This document shows positions 26,988 through 35,566 of a stretch of DNA of 64,000 nucleotides, piece after piece; the first letter of the stretch is position 1; every line of letters starts with the position of its first letter. The DNA comes from Pseudocolwellia sp048296855. GTDB taxonomy: Bacteria; Pseudomonadota; Gammaproteobacteria; Enterobacterales; Alteromonadaceae. The translations under genes were made by a program, and so were the position numbers. Under the pieces are notes generated by a model. It made no database searches. It was not told where the DNA came from and saw only the letters and a program-made list of their open reading frames with translations. Location: the NCBI GenBank assembly GCA_048296855.1, contig CP182631.1; one strand, 5' to 3'.

Positions 26988-27296
26988 ATGGGGATTAAAG
27001 TTCAAGTTTTACGAGAAAAGAATCAACTTATTATTGGAATATCAGAACGTTTTGATTTTTCCTTGCACCAGATATTTAGAGATTCTTATATTGATGTAGA
27101 GTCAAATAATACTGAATACATATTAGATCTTTCTTTAACTTCTTATATGGACAGTTCTGCATTAGGTATGATCTTATTATTGAAAGACCATGCAGAAAGT
27201 AATTCTGGCAGCGTTATTATTAGAAAACCTAGTGAAACCGTAAATAAAATATTAGAAATAGCTCAATTTCATAAATTAATGAAAATAGAGAGCTAA
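26988..27296 (+). CDS. STAS-domain anti-sigma-factor antagonist-type protein
   Basis: 102 residues, a single STAS domain with the classical phospho-loop SYMDSSALG; Ser57 aligns with the phosphorylated Ser of SpoIIAA/RsbV. It sits two bases before a gene encoding both a PP2C phosphatase and a kinase-like ATPase domain, the enzymes that would reverse and make this phosphoserine. It resembles HsbA of Pseudomonas aeruginosa in context. Its downstream partner is not in the window. Confidence 0.92.
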   Translation: MGIKVQVLREKNQLIIGISERFDFSLHQIFRDSYIDVESNNTEYILDLSLTSYMDSSALGMILLLKDHAESNSGSVIIRKPSETVNKILEIAQFHKLMKIES

Positions 27297-27298
27297 AA

Positions 27299-29020
27299 AT
27301 GAATAAACCCTTAAGTAATCAATATGGGAAATTAGCGCTGGTTGTTGATGACTCTAAAGTGCAGTGCAAGATGCTAAGTATTCTTTTAGAAGAAGAAAAG
27401 TATCGTGTGATCATGGCGCATAATGGTGCTGAAGGGATTGAAAAATATATAAAATATCAACCAGATCTTGTCTTGATGGATATAAATATGCCTATTATGA
27501 ATGGGTATTCAGCCACTCGAAAAATAAAAAGCCTCTCCCAAAATAGCCTATGTCCCTTAATTTTTATTACCAGTAATGATACAGAGGAAGCTTATATTGA
27601 TAGTGTAGATGCTGGTGGTGATGGTATTTTAGTTAGGCCTTTTTCTCCAAAAGTATTTAAATCTAAAATTAAATCACTTCAACGTATTAGTGATTTATAC
27701 GGTCAGGTTAAATCATTGCAACAAGAGCAACAAAAAGATGCTGAATTAGCTGAACGATTAATGTCTGGCGTTATAGAAGCGAGGAATTTCGCATTAGATA
27801 AAATTGGTATAGTAAAACAAGCTGCTGCGCTATTTAGTGGCGATATTCAATTAACCGCCTTATCTCCAAATGGCAACCTAAATGTAATGTTAGGAGACTT
27901 TACTGGCCATGGACTTAGGTCTTCTATTGGTGCGATTCCTTTAGCTGAAACCTTTAGAACCATGACTCGTAAAGGCTTTGCGTTATTTGACATTATTACT
28001 CAAATTAATAAACAGTTATATGCTTTATTACCCCCTGATTTATTTTTAGGCGCTGCTTTTGTGAGTATTTCTGAGCATGATAAGTCAGCTTATATTTTTA
28101 ATGCTGGTTTACCTGATGTTTATATCATGTCAAATAAAGGCGATATAAAACACAAAATTGCATCTTCTCATCCTCCTTTGGGGGTTTTACCACAACTTAT
28201 TGTTGAAACTCATTTAACTGTGTTATCTGTAGACTATACTGACAGAATAGAATTAATTAGCGATGGTATTGTTGAAGCCAGAAACGACCAAGGAAAAATG
28301 TTTGAATTTGAGCGTTTTGAGCGATCATTAAAAAAAGGTATTATTGCTAAGAATGTGAGTGCTACGGTATTAAAAGATATGATGATTTTCTGTCAAAATA
28401 TGCCTCAAGAAGATGATATATCATTAATAGATATACCTTGTAGTGGTTGGTTATCATCTAAAGATAGCGAAGAATCCACTGTAATAAAAAATGAAAATAA
28501 AAAAGTTGTTTATCATGATGGTGGTTTATCGTGTGCTTGGAGATGGCAACTTAAATTATCAGGTTCAAGATTAGCTAAAATAAATCCCATTCCTATGGCA
28601 TTAAATCAGATAACCGAAATAGAAGGTGACTCTGATCATTGGCAAAATCTATACACTATATTAACAGAGCTTTTTATTAATGCATTAGACCATGGTGTTT
28701 TGGAGCTAGGATCTGATTTGAAAAGTACTGCGGAAGGGTTCGTGTTATATTTTAATGAACGTGAAACTCGCTTGGCTAAATTAAATACGGGATTTGTTGA
28801 TATAAAATTAAGTTATTACCCTATTGATGACGGAGGGCGAATTAAAATTTATATCAGTGATAGTGGAAAAGGTTTTGATATTAATAAGCAAAATAGAGAT
28901 CAAGAAATAAATACGCGACTTTATGGGCGAGGTATCATGATGCTAGAGCAATTATGTGAATCTTTAGTTTATAAAAATAATGGAAGTATAGTTGAGGCGT
29001 CTTATGCTTGGACTGCTTAG
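27299..29020 (+). CDS. Receiver-PP2C phosphatase-HATPase fusion (HsbR/RsbU-like)
   Basis: 573 residues. A receiver domain (about 12-130) has phospho-acceptor Asp61 in LMDINMPIMNG. A coiled linker follows (about 130-165). A SpoIIE/PP2C phosphatase (about 185-380) has metal motifs GDFTGHG, LISDGIVEA and EDDISL. A C-terminal anti-sigma-type ATPase/kinase domain (about 425-570) has an N-box TELFINALDHG and G-box YGRGIMMLEQL. CheA or another kinase could set the balance between phosphorylating and dephosphorylating the adjacent STAS protein. The same layout is known for HsbR of P. aeruginosa. Two bases separate it from the STAS gene. Confidence 0.93.
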   Translation: MNKPLSNQYGKLALVVDDSKVQCKMLSILLEEEKYRVIMAHNGAEGIEKYIKYQPDLVLMDINMPIMNGYSATRKIKSLSQNSLCPLIFITSNDTEEAYIDSVDAGGDGILVRPFSPKVFKSKIKSLQRISDLYGQVKSLQQEQQKDAELAERLMSGVIEARNFALDKIGIVKQAAALFSGDIQLTALSPNGNLNVMLGDFTGHGLRSSIGAIPLAETFRTMTRKGFALFDIITQINKQLYALLPPDLFLGAAFVSISEHDKSAYIFNAGLPDVYIMSNKGDIKHKIASSHPPLGVLPQLIVETHLTVLSVDYTDRIELISDGIVEARNDQGKMFEFERFERSLKKGIIAKNVSATVLKDMMIFCQNMPQEDDISLIDIPCSGWLSSKDSEESTVIKNENKKVVYHDGGLSCAWRWQLKLSGSRLAKINPIPMALNQITEIEGDSDHWQNLYTILTELFINALDHGVLELGSDLKSTAEGFVLYFNERETRLAKLNTGFVDIKLSYYPIDDGGRIKIYISDSGKGFDINKQNRDQEINTRLYGRGIMMLEQLCESLVYKNNGSIVEASYAWTA

Positions 29021-29107
29021 ATGATTCTTCATTTTTTAAATTATCTATTTTTCAATGAATGGAAAAACAGGTTTTATAAAACACTTTATGTATTAAGGGG
29101 ATAAGGA

Positions 29108-29488
29108 TTGAATAATCGCGATATAGATAGGTGTAAAATGCAATTGCCCGGTATTGATTATGAAATTGGTGTAGGTAATGTGTTAGGTGATGATGAGATA
29201 TATAAAGAAATTATACTCATGTTTTATGAAGATCATGCTCAAGACGATGACAATATTCAAAAAGCGATATTAGGGGATGATCCTGATAACTGTAAACGTT
29301 TAGTGCATACTTTAAAAGGAGTGGCTTGTTCTATTGGGGCTATGACGTTATTTGAACAAGTAAAGTTATTAGATATTGCGATTAATGAGAGAAGAGATAG
29401 TGACTATCAGGGGCTATTAGACGCTTTAAAACCGGAGTTTACTAAAGTAATGGAGGGAATAGAGCTAGTATTATTAAATAAAAGCTGA
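29108..29488 (+). CDS. Hpt phosphotransfer protein
   Basis: 126 residues, a four-helix Hpt domain with phospho-His67 in LVHTLKGVACSIGA. The start is TTG with AAGGGGATAAGG just upstream. It may carry phosphate between CheA or a hybrid kinase and the receiver of the upstream PP2C protein. It lies 87 bases after that gene and is the last of the signalling operon. Confidence 0.88.
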   Translation: MNNRDIDRCKMQLPGIDYEIGVGNVLGDDEIYKEIILMFYEDHAQDDDNIQKAILGDDPDNCKRLVHTLKGVACSIGAMTLFEQVKLLDIAINERRDSDYQGLLDALKPEFTKVMEGIELVLLNKS

Positions 29489-29546
29489 TGAGTAAAATTT
29501 GAAGTTATTAAGTCGAATTTACCACTGCCGGTGTAAGTTAATTGCT

Positions 29547-29846
29547 TTAAATTAAAGTGATATCAATATCACTTTTGGGTTTACAACAACATGGCAGAAT
29601 TTCGTTTTGTCCAACGTAGGCTAAAGGCTCACCTTTAAAGTAATTTATCTCGCCACAGTTTAAGGTTATACGACAAGCACCACAATACCCATCTCTACAA
29701 TGATAATGTATTTCATAGTGTTCACCCTCTAAAAATTCTAGCAGTGTTTTTTCTGAATCTTTATAGAGAACAGTTGTGCCTTCAATTGAAATTTTTATAG
29801 GGTTATCTGCTGAGGTCGAAGGAGGACTAGCATTAGCATCTTTCAT
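29547..29846 (-). CDS. yfaE: 2Fe-2S ferredoxin (YfaE type)
   Basis: 99-residue plant-type ferredoxin. Cluster ligands: Cys50, Cys55 and Cys58 (HCRDGYCGACR) plus a late Cys in LPCCCKP (86-88). YfaE in E. coli helps keep the diferric-tyrosyl cofactor of NrdB in its active form. Position directly after nrdB supports the same role. It has an N-terminal extension of about 15 residues before the first strand. Confidence 0.92.
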   Translation of the reverse strand: MKDANASPPSTSADNPIKISIEGTTVLYKDSEKTLLEFLEGEHYEIHYHCRDGYCGACRITLNCGEINYFKGEPLAYVGQNEILPCCCKPKSDIDITLI

Positions 29847-29899
29847 TTTGTAAACACCTATAAATCAGCATGCTAATGCTTTGTTCAATATTAATAAAA

Positions 29900-31030
29900 T
29901 TATAAATCGAAGTCGTCGAAATCATCAGAAGATACAGACGAATCCACTTGTCCCACAAGGTAGCTAGATATTTCAGTTTCTTGTGGCGCTACTTGAACAT
30001 TATCGCTTGATAAATAGGCGTTTATCCATGGAAGCGGGTTTGTTTTTATATCAAAAGGCGCATCTAAGCCTATAGCTGTCATTCTTTGATTACTGATATA
30101 TTCAATATATTGTTTTAAAATTTCAGCATTTACACCAATCATTGAACCATCTTTAAAAAGGTACTCTGCCCACTCTTTTTCTTGATCAACAACATCTAAG
30201 AAAACTTGACGACCTTGATCTTTCAATGTTTTACAGATTTCTTGCATTTCAGGATCATCTTGCCCATTACTCCATAAATTGAGAATGGTTTGTGTGCCTG
30301 TTAAATGTAAAGCCTCATCACGAGCAATTAACTTAATAATTTTAGCGTTACCTTCTAACAGCTCACGCTCTGCAAAGGCAAAAGAACAAGCAAAACTTAC
30401 ATAAAAACGAATAGCTTCTAAGGCGTTAACAGAACATATAGCAAGGTATAAGCGTTCCTTTAATTTACGCATTGATACTTCAATGGTTTCACCATTAACT
30501 TCGTAACTACCTTCTCCTTGAGATTGTAGTAATTGAGTTGTTAGTATTACGTCATCAAAGTATTTAGCTATACTTGCTGCTCTTTTTAAAATAGCGGGGT
30601 TGACGACAATATCATCGAATACTTCGCTAGGGTCTGAGAATAAATTTCTTAAAATATGGGTATAAGAACGAGAGTGAATGGTTTCACTAAACGCCCATGT
30701 TTCAACCCAGGTTTCAAGTTCAGGCAATGATACTAAAGGAAGTAATACTGCATTAACTGAACGAGCAGCCATGCTATCAAGTAATGTTTGGTACTTGAGA
30801 TTTGAAATAAAAATGTGTTTTTCTGAATCCGTAAGACTCTGCCAATCTGAACGATCTTTAGAAACATCTACTTCTTCAGGTCGCCAAAAAAATGATAATT
30901 GTTTTTCTATTAATCGTTCGAAATTTACAAACTTCTGTTGATCGTAACGGCTTACATTAACACTTTGTCCGAAAAACATAGGCTCTAATAAAGCATTATT
31001 AGCCGACTGATTAAACGTTGTATACGTCAT
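29900..31030 (-). CDS. nrdB: Class Ia ribonucleotide reductase, beta subunit
   Basis: 376 residues. It holds the di-iron site and tyrosyl radical that start ribonucleotide reduction. The segment AFSETIHSRSYTHI contains the iron ligands Glu/His and the radical Tyr. Other ligand segments are present (an early Asp, and ARDEALHLTGTQ). The C-terminal acidic DDFDDFDL tail is the peptide that binds NrdA. It lies about 110 bases after nrdA and 54 bases before the ferredoxin gene. Confidence 0.97.
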   Translation of the reverse strand: MTYTTFNQSANNALLEPMFFGQSVNVSRYDQQKFVNFERLIEKQLSFFWRPEEVDVSKDRSDWQSLTDSEKHIFISNLKYQTLLDSMAARSVNAVLLPLVSLPELETWVETWAFSETIHSRSYTHILRNLFSDPSEVFDDIVVNPAILKRAASIAKYFDDVILTTQLLQSQGEGSYEVNGETIEVSMRKLKERLYLAICSVNALEAIRFYVSFACSFAFAERELLEGNAKIIKLIARDEALHLTGTQTILNLWSNGQDDPEMQEICKTLKDQGRQVFLDVVDQEKEWAEYLFKDGSMIGVNAEILKQYIEYISNQRMTAIGLDAPFDIKTNPLPWINAYLSSDNVQVAPQETEISSYLVGQVDSSVSSDDFDDFDL

Positions 31031-31139
31031 TTATTTTCCCTGAAAATATCAAACATAAGTTTGATATAAATATTTTACTAATACAGATTGTTATTATTAT
31101 ATTAATTACAATGTTTGATTAAATGAATACTTACAGTAT

Positions 31140-33413
31140 TTAGATTTTACAGGCGCCGCCGGCACAGTCATCGTCTTCAACTTCTACCTGACTGTCGTCA
31201 GCACCATCTCTAGTATTGTGATAATACATTGTTTTTATACCTAACTTATAAGCCGTTAATATGTCTTTCAACACTTGTTTAATAGGTACTTTTCTACCTT
31301 CAAAACGTGACGGATCATAGTTAGTATTAGCTGAGATGGTTTGATCGATAAATTTCTGCATAATACCGACTAGCTCTAAATAACCTTGGTTACTTGGAAT
31401 ATTCCAAAGTAATTCATAGTTATCTTTTAAATTAGCGTAATCAGGTACAACTTGTTTTAATATGCCATCTTTACTTGCTTTAACACTTATAAGACCACGA
31501 GGTGGTTCGATACCATTGGTTGCATTAGATATTTGTGATGATGTTTCTGAAGGCATTAATGCCGAAACTGTAGAGTTTCTTACACCAAATTCCATAATAT
31601 CAGCACGTAAACTATCCCAGTCTAAGTGGAGTGGTTCGCTAACAATTTTATCAATCTCTTTTTTGTAAGTATCTATAGGTAAGATACCTTTTGATAATCG
31701 AGTTTCATTGAATTTAGGACAAGCACCCATTTCTTTAGCTAGGTTGTTACTGGCTTTTAATAAATAATACTGTATTGCTTCAAATGTTTTATGAGTGAGG
31801 TTATTTGCACTTCCATTCGAATAATACAAGCCATTTTTAGCTAAATAATAAGCGTAGTTAATAACACCAATACCTAATGTACGTCTACCAACCGTCGCAT
31901 TTTTAGCAGCCGGCATTGGGTAGTCTTGATAATCTAGTAAACTATCTAGAGCACGAACAGCTAAGTCAGCTAAATGGTCAAGCTCATCTAAGCTTTCAAT
32001 AGCACCTAAGTTAAAGGCTGAAAGTGTACATAAAGCAATTTCACCATTAGGATCATTAATGTCGTTCATTGGCTTGGTTGGTAGTGCTATTTCTAAACAC
32101 AGGTTACTTTGCCTAATAGGTGCTTGTTTTGGATCAAATGGACTATGCGTATTACAGTGATCTACGTTTTGCAAATAGATACGACCTGTACTTGCACGCT
32201 CTTGTGCAAACAAGGTAAATAACTCAATCGCTTTTATACATTTTTTACGAATGGATGGATCAGCTTCATATTTTGTATATAAGGCTTCAAACTCGTCTTG
32301 ATCTTCAAAAAACGCATCATATAAACCGGGTACATCGCTTGGACTAAATAAGGTAATAGACTCACCTTTAATTAAGCGTTGATACATTACTTTATTAAAC
32401 TGAACACCGTAATCTAAATGACGAACACGGTTTTCTTCAACACCACGGTTATTTTTTAAAACCAGTAAACTTTCAACTTCTAAGTGCCACAATGGGTAGA
32501 ATAAGGTAGCAGCGCCGCCGCGAACACCACCTTGAGAACAACTTTTAACGGCTGTTTGAAAGTGTTTGAAAAATGGAATACAACCGGTGTGAAACGCTTC
32601 ACCATTTCTAATTGAGCTACCTAAAGCTCTAATACGACCTGCATTAATACCAATACCTGCACGTTGTGAAACGTATTTCACAATTGAGCTAGATGCCGCA
32701 TTAATCGAATCTAAACTATCGCCACACTCAATAAGTACACAAGAAGAGAATTGACGAGTAGGAGTTCTTACACCTGCCATAATGGGCGTAGGTAAAGAAA
32801 TTTTAAAGGTAGATATAGCGTTGTAAAAACCTTCAACATATTTTAAACGTGTTTCTTTTGGATATTTTGCAAATAAACACGCAGCAACAAGTATGTATAA
32901 GAACTGGGCACTTTCGTAAATTTCACCACTTACACGGTTTTGAACAAGGTATTTACCTTCTAACTGTTTTACAGCCGCGTAGCTAAAATTTAAGTCTCGG
33001 CGATGGTCTAAAAACTGCTCCATTGCTTCAAATTCATCTTGCGTGTAATCCGTTATTAAGTGTTGGTCATATTTACCAGATGCAACTAAAGAAATTACAT
33101 GTTCATATAACTTAGGCGGTTCGAATTTACCGTATGCTTTTTTTCGTAGATGAAAAATAGCTAAACGAGCAGACAAAAACTGATAGTCAGGTGTTTCTTC
33201 TGATATTAAATCAGCGGCTGATTTAATAATGGTTTCATGAATATCTGCTGTTTTAATTCCATCATAAAATTGTATATGTGATTTTAATTCAACTTGAGAT
33301 ACGGAAACATTATTTAATCCCTCCGCGGCCCAATCAATAACTTGATGGATTTTTTCTAAATCAATGGGTTCTTTTTTGCCGTTACGCTTAGTAACAAAAA
33401 GGTTGTTATTCAT
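31140..33413 (-). CDS. nrdA: Class Ia ribonucleotide reductase, alpha subunit
   Basis: 757 residues. An N-terminal ATP-cone (about 5-95) gives overall activity control. The catalytic barrel has the redox Cys in SSCVLIECGD, the NLCLEIALP segment and LCTLSAFNLG, with further radical-transfer residues. The C-terminal CxxxxC pair is DCAGGACKI. Nearly collinear with E. coli NrdA. An AGGT ribosome site precedes the ATG and NrdR-type boxes lie about 90-140 bases upstream. Confidence 0.98.
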   Translation of the reverse strand: MNNNLFVTKRNGKKEPIDLEKIHQVIDWAAEGLNNVSVSQVELKSHIQFYDGIKTADIHETIIKSAADLISEETPDYQFLSARLAIFHLRKKAYGKFEPPKLYEHVISLVASGKYDQHLITDYTQDEFEAMEQFLDHRRDLNFSYAAVKQLEGKYLVQNRVSGEIYESAQFLYILVAACLFAKYPKETRLKYVEGFYNAISTFKISLPTPIMAGVRTPTRQFSSCVLIECGDSLDSINAASSSIVKYVSQRAGIGINAGRIRALGSSIRNGEAFHTGCIPFFKHFQTAVKSCSQGGVRGGAATLFYPLWHLEVESLLVLKNNRGVEENRVRHLDYGVQFNKVMYQRLIKGESITLFSPSDVPGLYDAFFEDQDEFEALYTKYEADPSIRKKCIKAIELFTLFAQERASTGRIYLQNVDHCNTHSPFDPKQAPIRQSNLCLEIALPTKPMNDINDPNGEIALCTLSAFNLGAIESLDELDHLADLAVRALDSLLDYQDYPMPAAKNATVGRRTLGIGVINYAYYLAKNGLYYSNGSANNLTHKTFEAIQYYLLKASNNLAKEMGACPKFNETRLSKGILPIDTYKKEIDKIVSEPLHLDWDSLRADIMEFGVRNSTVSALMPSETSSQISNATNGIEPPRGLISVKASKDGILKQVVPDYANLKDNYELLWNIPSNQGYLELVGIMQKFIDQTISANTNYDPSRFEGRKVPIKQVLKDILTAYKLGIKTMYYHNTRDGADDSQVEVEDDDCAGGACKI

Positions 33414-33503
33414 GAAAGACCTGTAATTAATTTATAGTTCTGCTTGTTCGTATGTGAACATTTATAATAATTAAACCCCACCTAGTGCTTGTGGATAATA
33501 AAT

Positions 33504-33550
33504 ACACTACATGTTGGGGTTTTATAAAAACTGATCACAAGATAGTGAGG
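33504..33550 (-). promoter_or_regulatory. Paired NrdR boxes upstream of nrdA
   Basis: ACACTACATGTTGGGG (33504-33519) and TCACAAGATAGTGAGG (33535-33550) each match the NrdR consensus acaCwAtATaTwGtgt at about 12 of 16 positions. They are 31 bp apart start to start, the three-turn spacing typical of tandem NrdR operators. Likely ATP/dATP-dependent repression of nrdAB. Confidence 0.75.
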
Positions 33551-33694
33551 TTTTAGGGCTATTGCAAGTGTTAAAATTTAATGTATTTAAGGTCATGCTC
33601 TACTATAAAAATTCAGTTAGTAACAACTAACTTAGTAAGGCGTTTTATTTTTGATTTATGAGAAACGCAATGCTTTTTTTAGGTTAATTATTTT

Positions 33695-33721
33695 CTGTTA
33701 TTTATTTTAAATAAATAACAG
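33695..33721. repeat. AT-rich inverted repeat downstream of the HAD phosphatase gene
   Basis: CTGTTATTTATTT pairs with AAATAAATAACAG with almost no loop. There is no following T run on the minus strand, so it is not a classic intrinsic terminator. It could be a protein-binding palindrome or mRNA 3' stabiliser. Confidence 0.6.
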
Positions 33722-33800
33722 GTGTACATAAAATGTACGTTTGTTTTTTAGTCGTTAATGTTTGAATTTTCATCAAATAAATTACAAATTGAACACTTGT

Positions 33801-34457
33801 TTATTTTATCGTCGCCATTATGTCTAGTGGGTTTAAAGTCATAGCGTCAGCTTGCCACTGTTCACATTCATTAATATCTAAAATATATCCCCATTGCGCT
33901 ATTATTGTGTACATGTTTGCGCTATTGCCAGCCTCAATATCTCTAAGGGCATCGCCAACATATATGCATTTTTTGGGATCGCTATTCATTTGTTCGCATG
34001 CAAATAAAATAGGAGCAGGGTGTGGTTTACGCTGAGGCAGGGTATCTCCAGCTATTAATGTTTTACATTGATCGAATTGCGGAAATTTGGGCACTAAAAT
34101 TTTAGATAAGTATTCAGGTTTGTTCGTTACAATTCCCCAAGGAATATTCATTTCATTCAATGAGAATAATAATTTTTCTATATTAGGGTATAACTTAGTA
34201 TGAACAGCAATATTTTGTTCATAGTAATTTAAAAATTCAATGCGCAGCGCATTAAAATTAAATTCCGAAAGTCGTTCTCCAAACCCTAACTCTAATAAAC
34301 CCTTCGCACCGTCAGAGGCAATTGGTCTGTACTTTTCTCTGTCGACAGGCTCAAGACCTTTATTTTTTAATACATAATTTAATGCTTCGCCTAGATCATT
34401 TGCGGTATCTAATAAAGTACCATCTAAATCGAATAATACTGCAGTATGCTTATTCAT
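33801..34457 (-). CDS. HAD-IA phosphatase (phosphoglycolate phosphatase Gph or MupP type)
   Basis: 218 residues from the ATG at 34457, which has AGGAA six to seven bases upstream and lies nine bases after the ubiG stop. HAD motif I is LFDLDGTLLDTAND, motif II IVTNKP, motif III around RKPHPAP and motif IV VYVGDALRDIEAG-like. Position after ubiG fits both Gph-like annotations and Pseudomonas mupP (MurNAc-6-phosphate phosphatase). The sequence alone does not separate the two roles. Confidence 0.88.
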   Translation of the reverse strand: MNKHTAVLFDLDGTLLDTANDLGEALNYVLKNKGLEPVDREKYRPIASDGAKGLLELGFGERLSEFNFNALRIEFLNYYEQNIAVHTKLYPNIEKLLFSLNEMNIPWGIVTNKPEYLSKILVPKFPQFDQCKTLIAGDTLPQRKPHPAPILFACEQMNSDPKKCIYVGDALRDIEAGNSANMYTIIAQWGYILDINECEQWQADAMTLNPLDIMATIK

Positions 34458-34465
34458 TCTTTTTC

Positions 34466-35176
34466 CTATGCTTGTTTTTGGAAACATAAAATATAGTTAA
34501 CATCTAATTTTGATGTTAATTTATGATTTTCTGTTAATGGGTTGTAGTGAATTCCTACTGCATCAATACATTTTAAATTTTGATCTTCAGCCCATGAAAT
34601 TAAGGTTGAGGGTTTGATAAACGAATCGTGGTTATGGGTACCATTAGGAACAAGTTTAAGTACTTTTTCTGCAGCGACTATGGCTAACAAATAAGACATG
34701 ATGGTTTTATTTAAGGTGGAGAAAAACACAAAACCATTAGGTTTCACCATATCAGCACATGCAGAAATGATTGAAGAAGGGTCTGGAACATGCTCAAGCA
34801 TTTCCATACAAGTTACAATGTCAAAGGCTTCAGGGCTTTGTTTGGCTTTCTCCTCTGCTGTTATTTTTTCATAATCTAACTTAACGTTAGATTCTAATGC
34901 ATGAAGCTTTGCTATATTTAGAGGTTCTTCTCCCATATCAATACCCGTAACATTAGCGCCTAACTTGGCTAAGCTTTCGCTCAGTATGCCTCCGCCACAT
35001 CCTACATCTAGTATGTTTTTATCAAAGAGATTATGTACATGTTGAATAATAAACTGACAACGAAGTGGGTTGATTTGATGGAGTGGTTTAAAATCACCAG
35101 TAAGATCCCACCATTGACTGGCGACTTTTTCGAATTTTTCAATTTCATCAAAATTTACGTTAATGTTTTTAGACAT
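34466..35176 (-). CDS. ubiG: Ubiquinone biosynthesis O-methyltransferase UbiG
   Basis: 236 residues. It performs both O-methylations in ubiquinone synthesis using SAM. FEKVASQWWDLTGDFKPLHQINPLR is the UbiG N-terminal signature (about residues 14-38). SAM motif I is NILDVGCGGGILSE, followed by EMLEHVPDP. Its transcript likely continues into the HAD phosphatase gene nine bases downstream. Divergent from gyrA. Confidence 0.96.
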   Translation of the reverse strand: MSKNINVNFDEIEKFEKVASQWWDLTGDFKPLHQINPLRCQFIIQHVHNLFDKNILDVGCGGGILSESLAKLGANVTGIDMGEEPLNIAKLHALESNVKLDYEKITAEEKAKQSPEAFDIVTCMEMLEHVPDPSSIISACADMVKPNGFVFFSTLNKTIMSYLLAIVAAEKVLKLVPNGTHNHDSFIKPSTLISWAEDQNLKCIDAVGIHYNPLTENHKLTSKLDVNYILCFQKQA

Positions 35177-35566
35177 TTTATAGACTCATTGCAGAATGTT
35201 TTCATTGTTAATGATTCTAAATGAAAATGTGATTCAAACCTAGTAGCTTAAAAGTATATCCAGAGTAAAATTTAGCTTTTATTCTTCATTTGTAGTTATT
35301 TTTAGGTGAATTAAATTAATGGTTTAAAAAGTAGTCAAATCATCCTGTTTTTTACTGTTGTTCAAATATTAAACGTTTTGATGTTTTCTGTTTTAATTAA
35401 TTAAAACAAGGCTTTATAAGTATTCATTCGATAAAAGTATATGAATATAATCGAGAGCCATAAAGCAGTATTGTCTTGTGAAATTTTATGTTAGTATGCC
35501 GTGTTAATTATAACTATAATTTCGAAAATTCTGATTTTGTTCTAAGTTAAGGGATACCATCGATTT
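35177..35566. other. Divergent promoter region of ubiG and gyrA
   Basis: 390 bases without a gene. A TATAAT sequence at 35515-35520 is a possible -10 element for gyrA, without a good -35 at standard spacing. Otherwise AT-rich with no repeat or RNA I can support. Confidence 0.4.

Larger units (their letters stand above)
33414..33800. other. Intergenic region between gph-type gene and nrdA
   Basis: 387 bases without a gene. It holds the NrdR boxes near nrdA and a 27-base inverted repeat at 33695-33721, described separately. I see no RNA gene in the remainder. Confidence 0.7.

Noticed and set aside
33473..33488. Third NrdR box
   Set aside because: Right spacing (31 bp before the first) but only about 9 of 16 matches, too weak to list.
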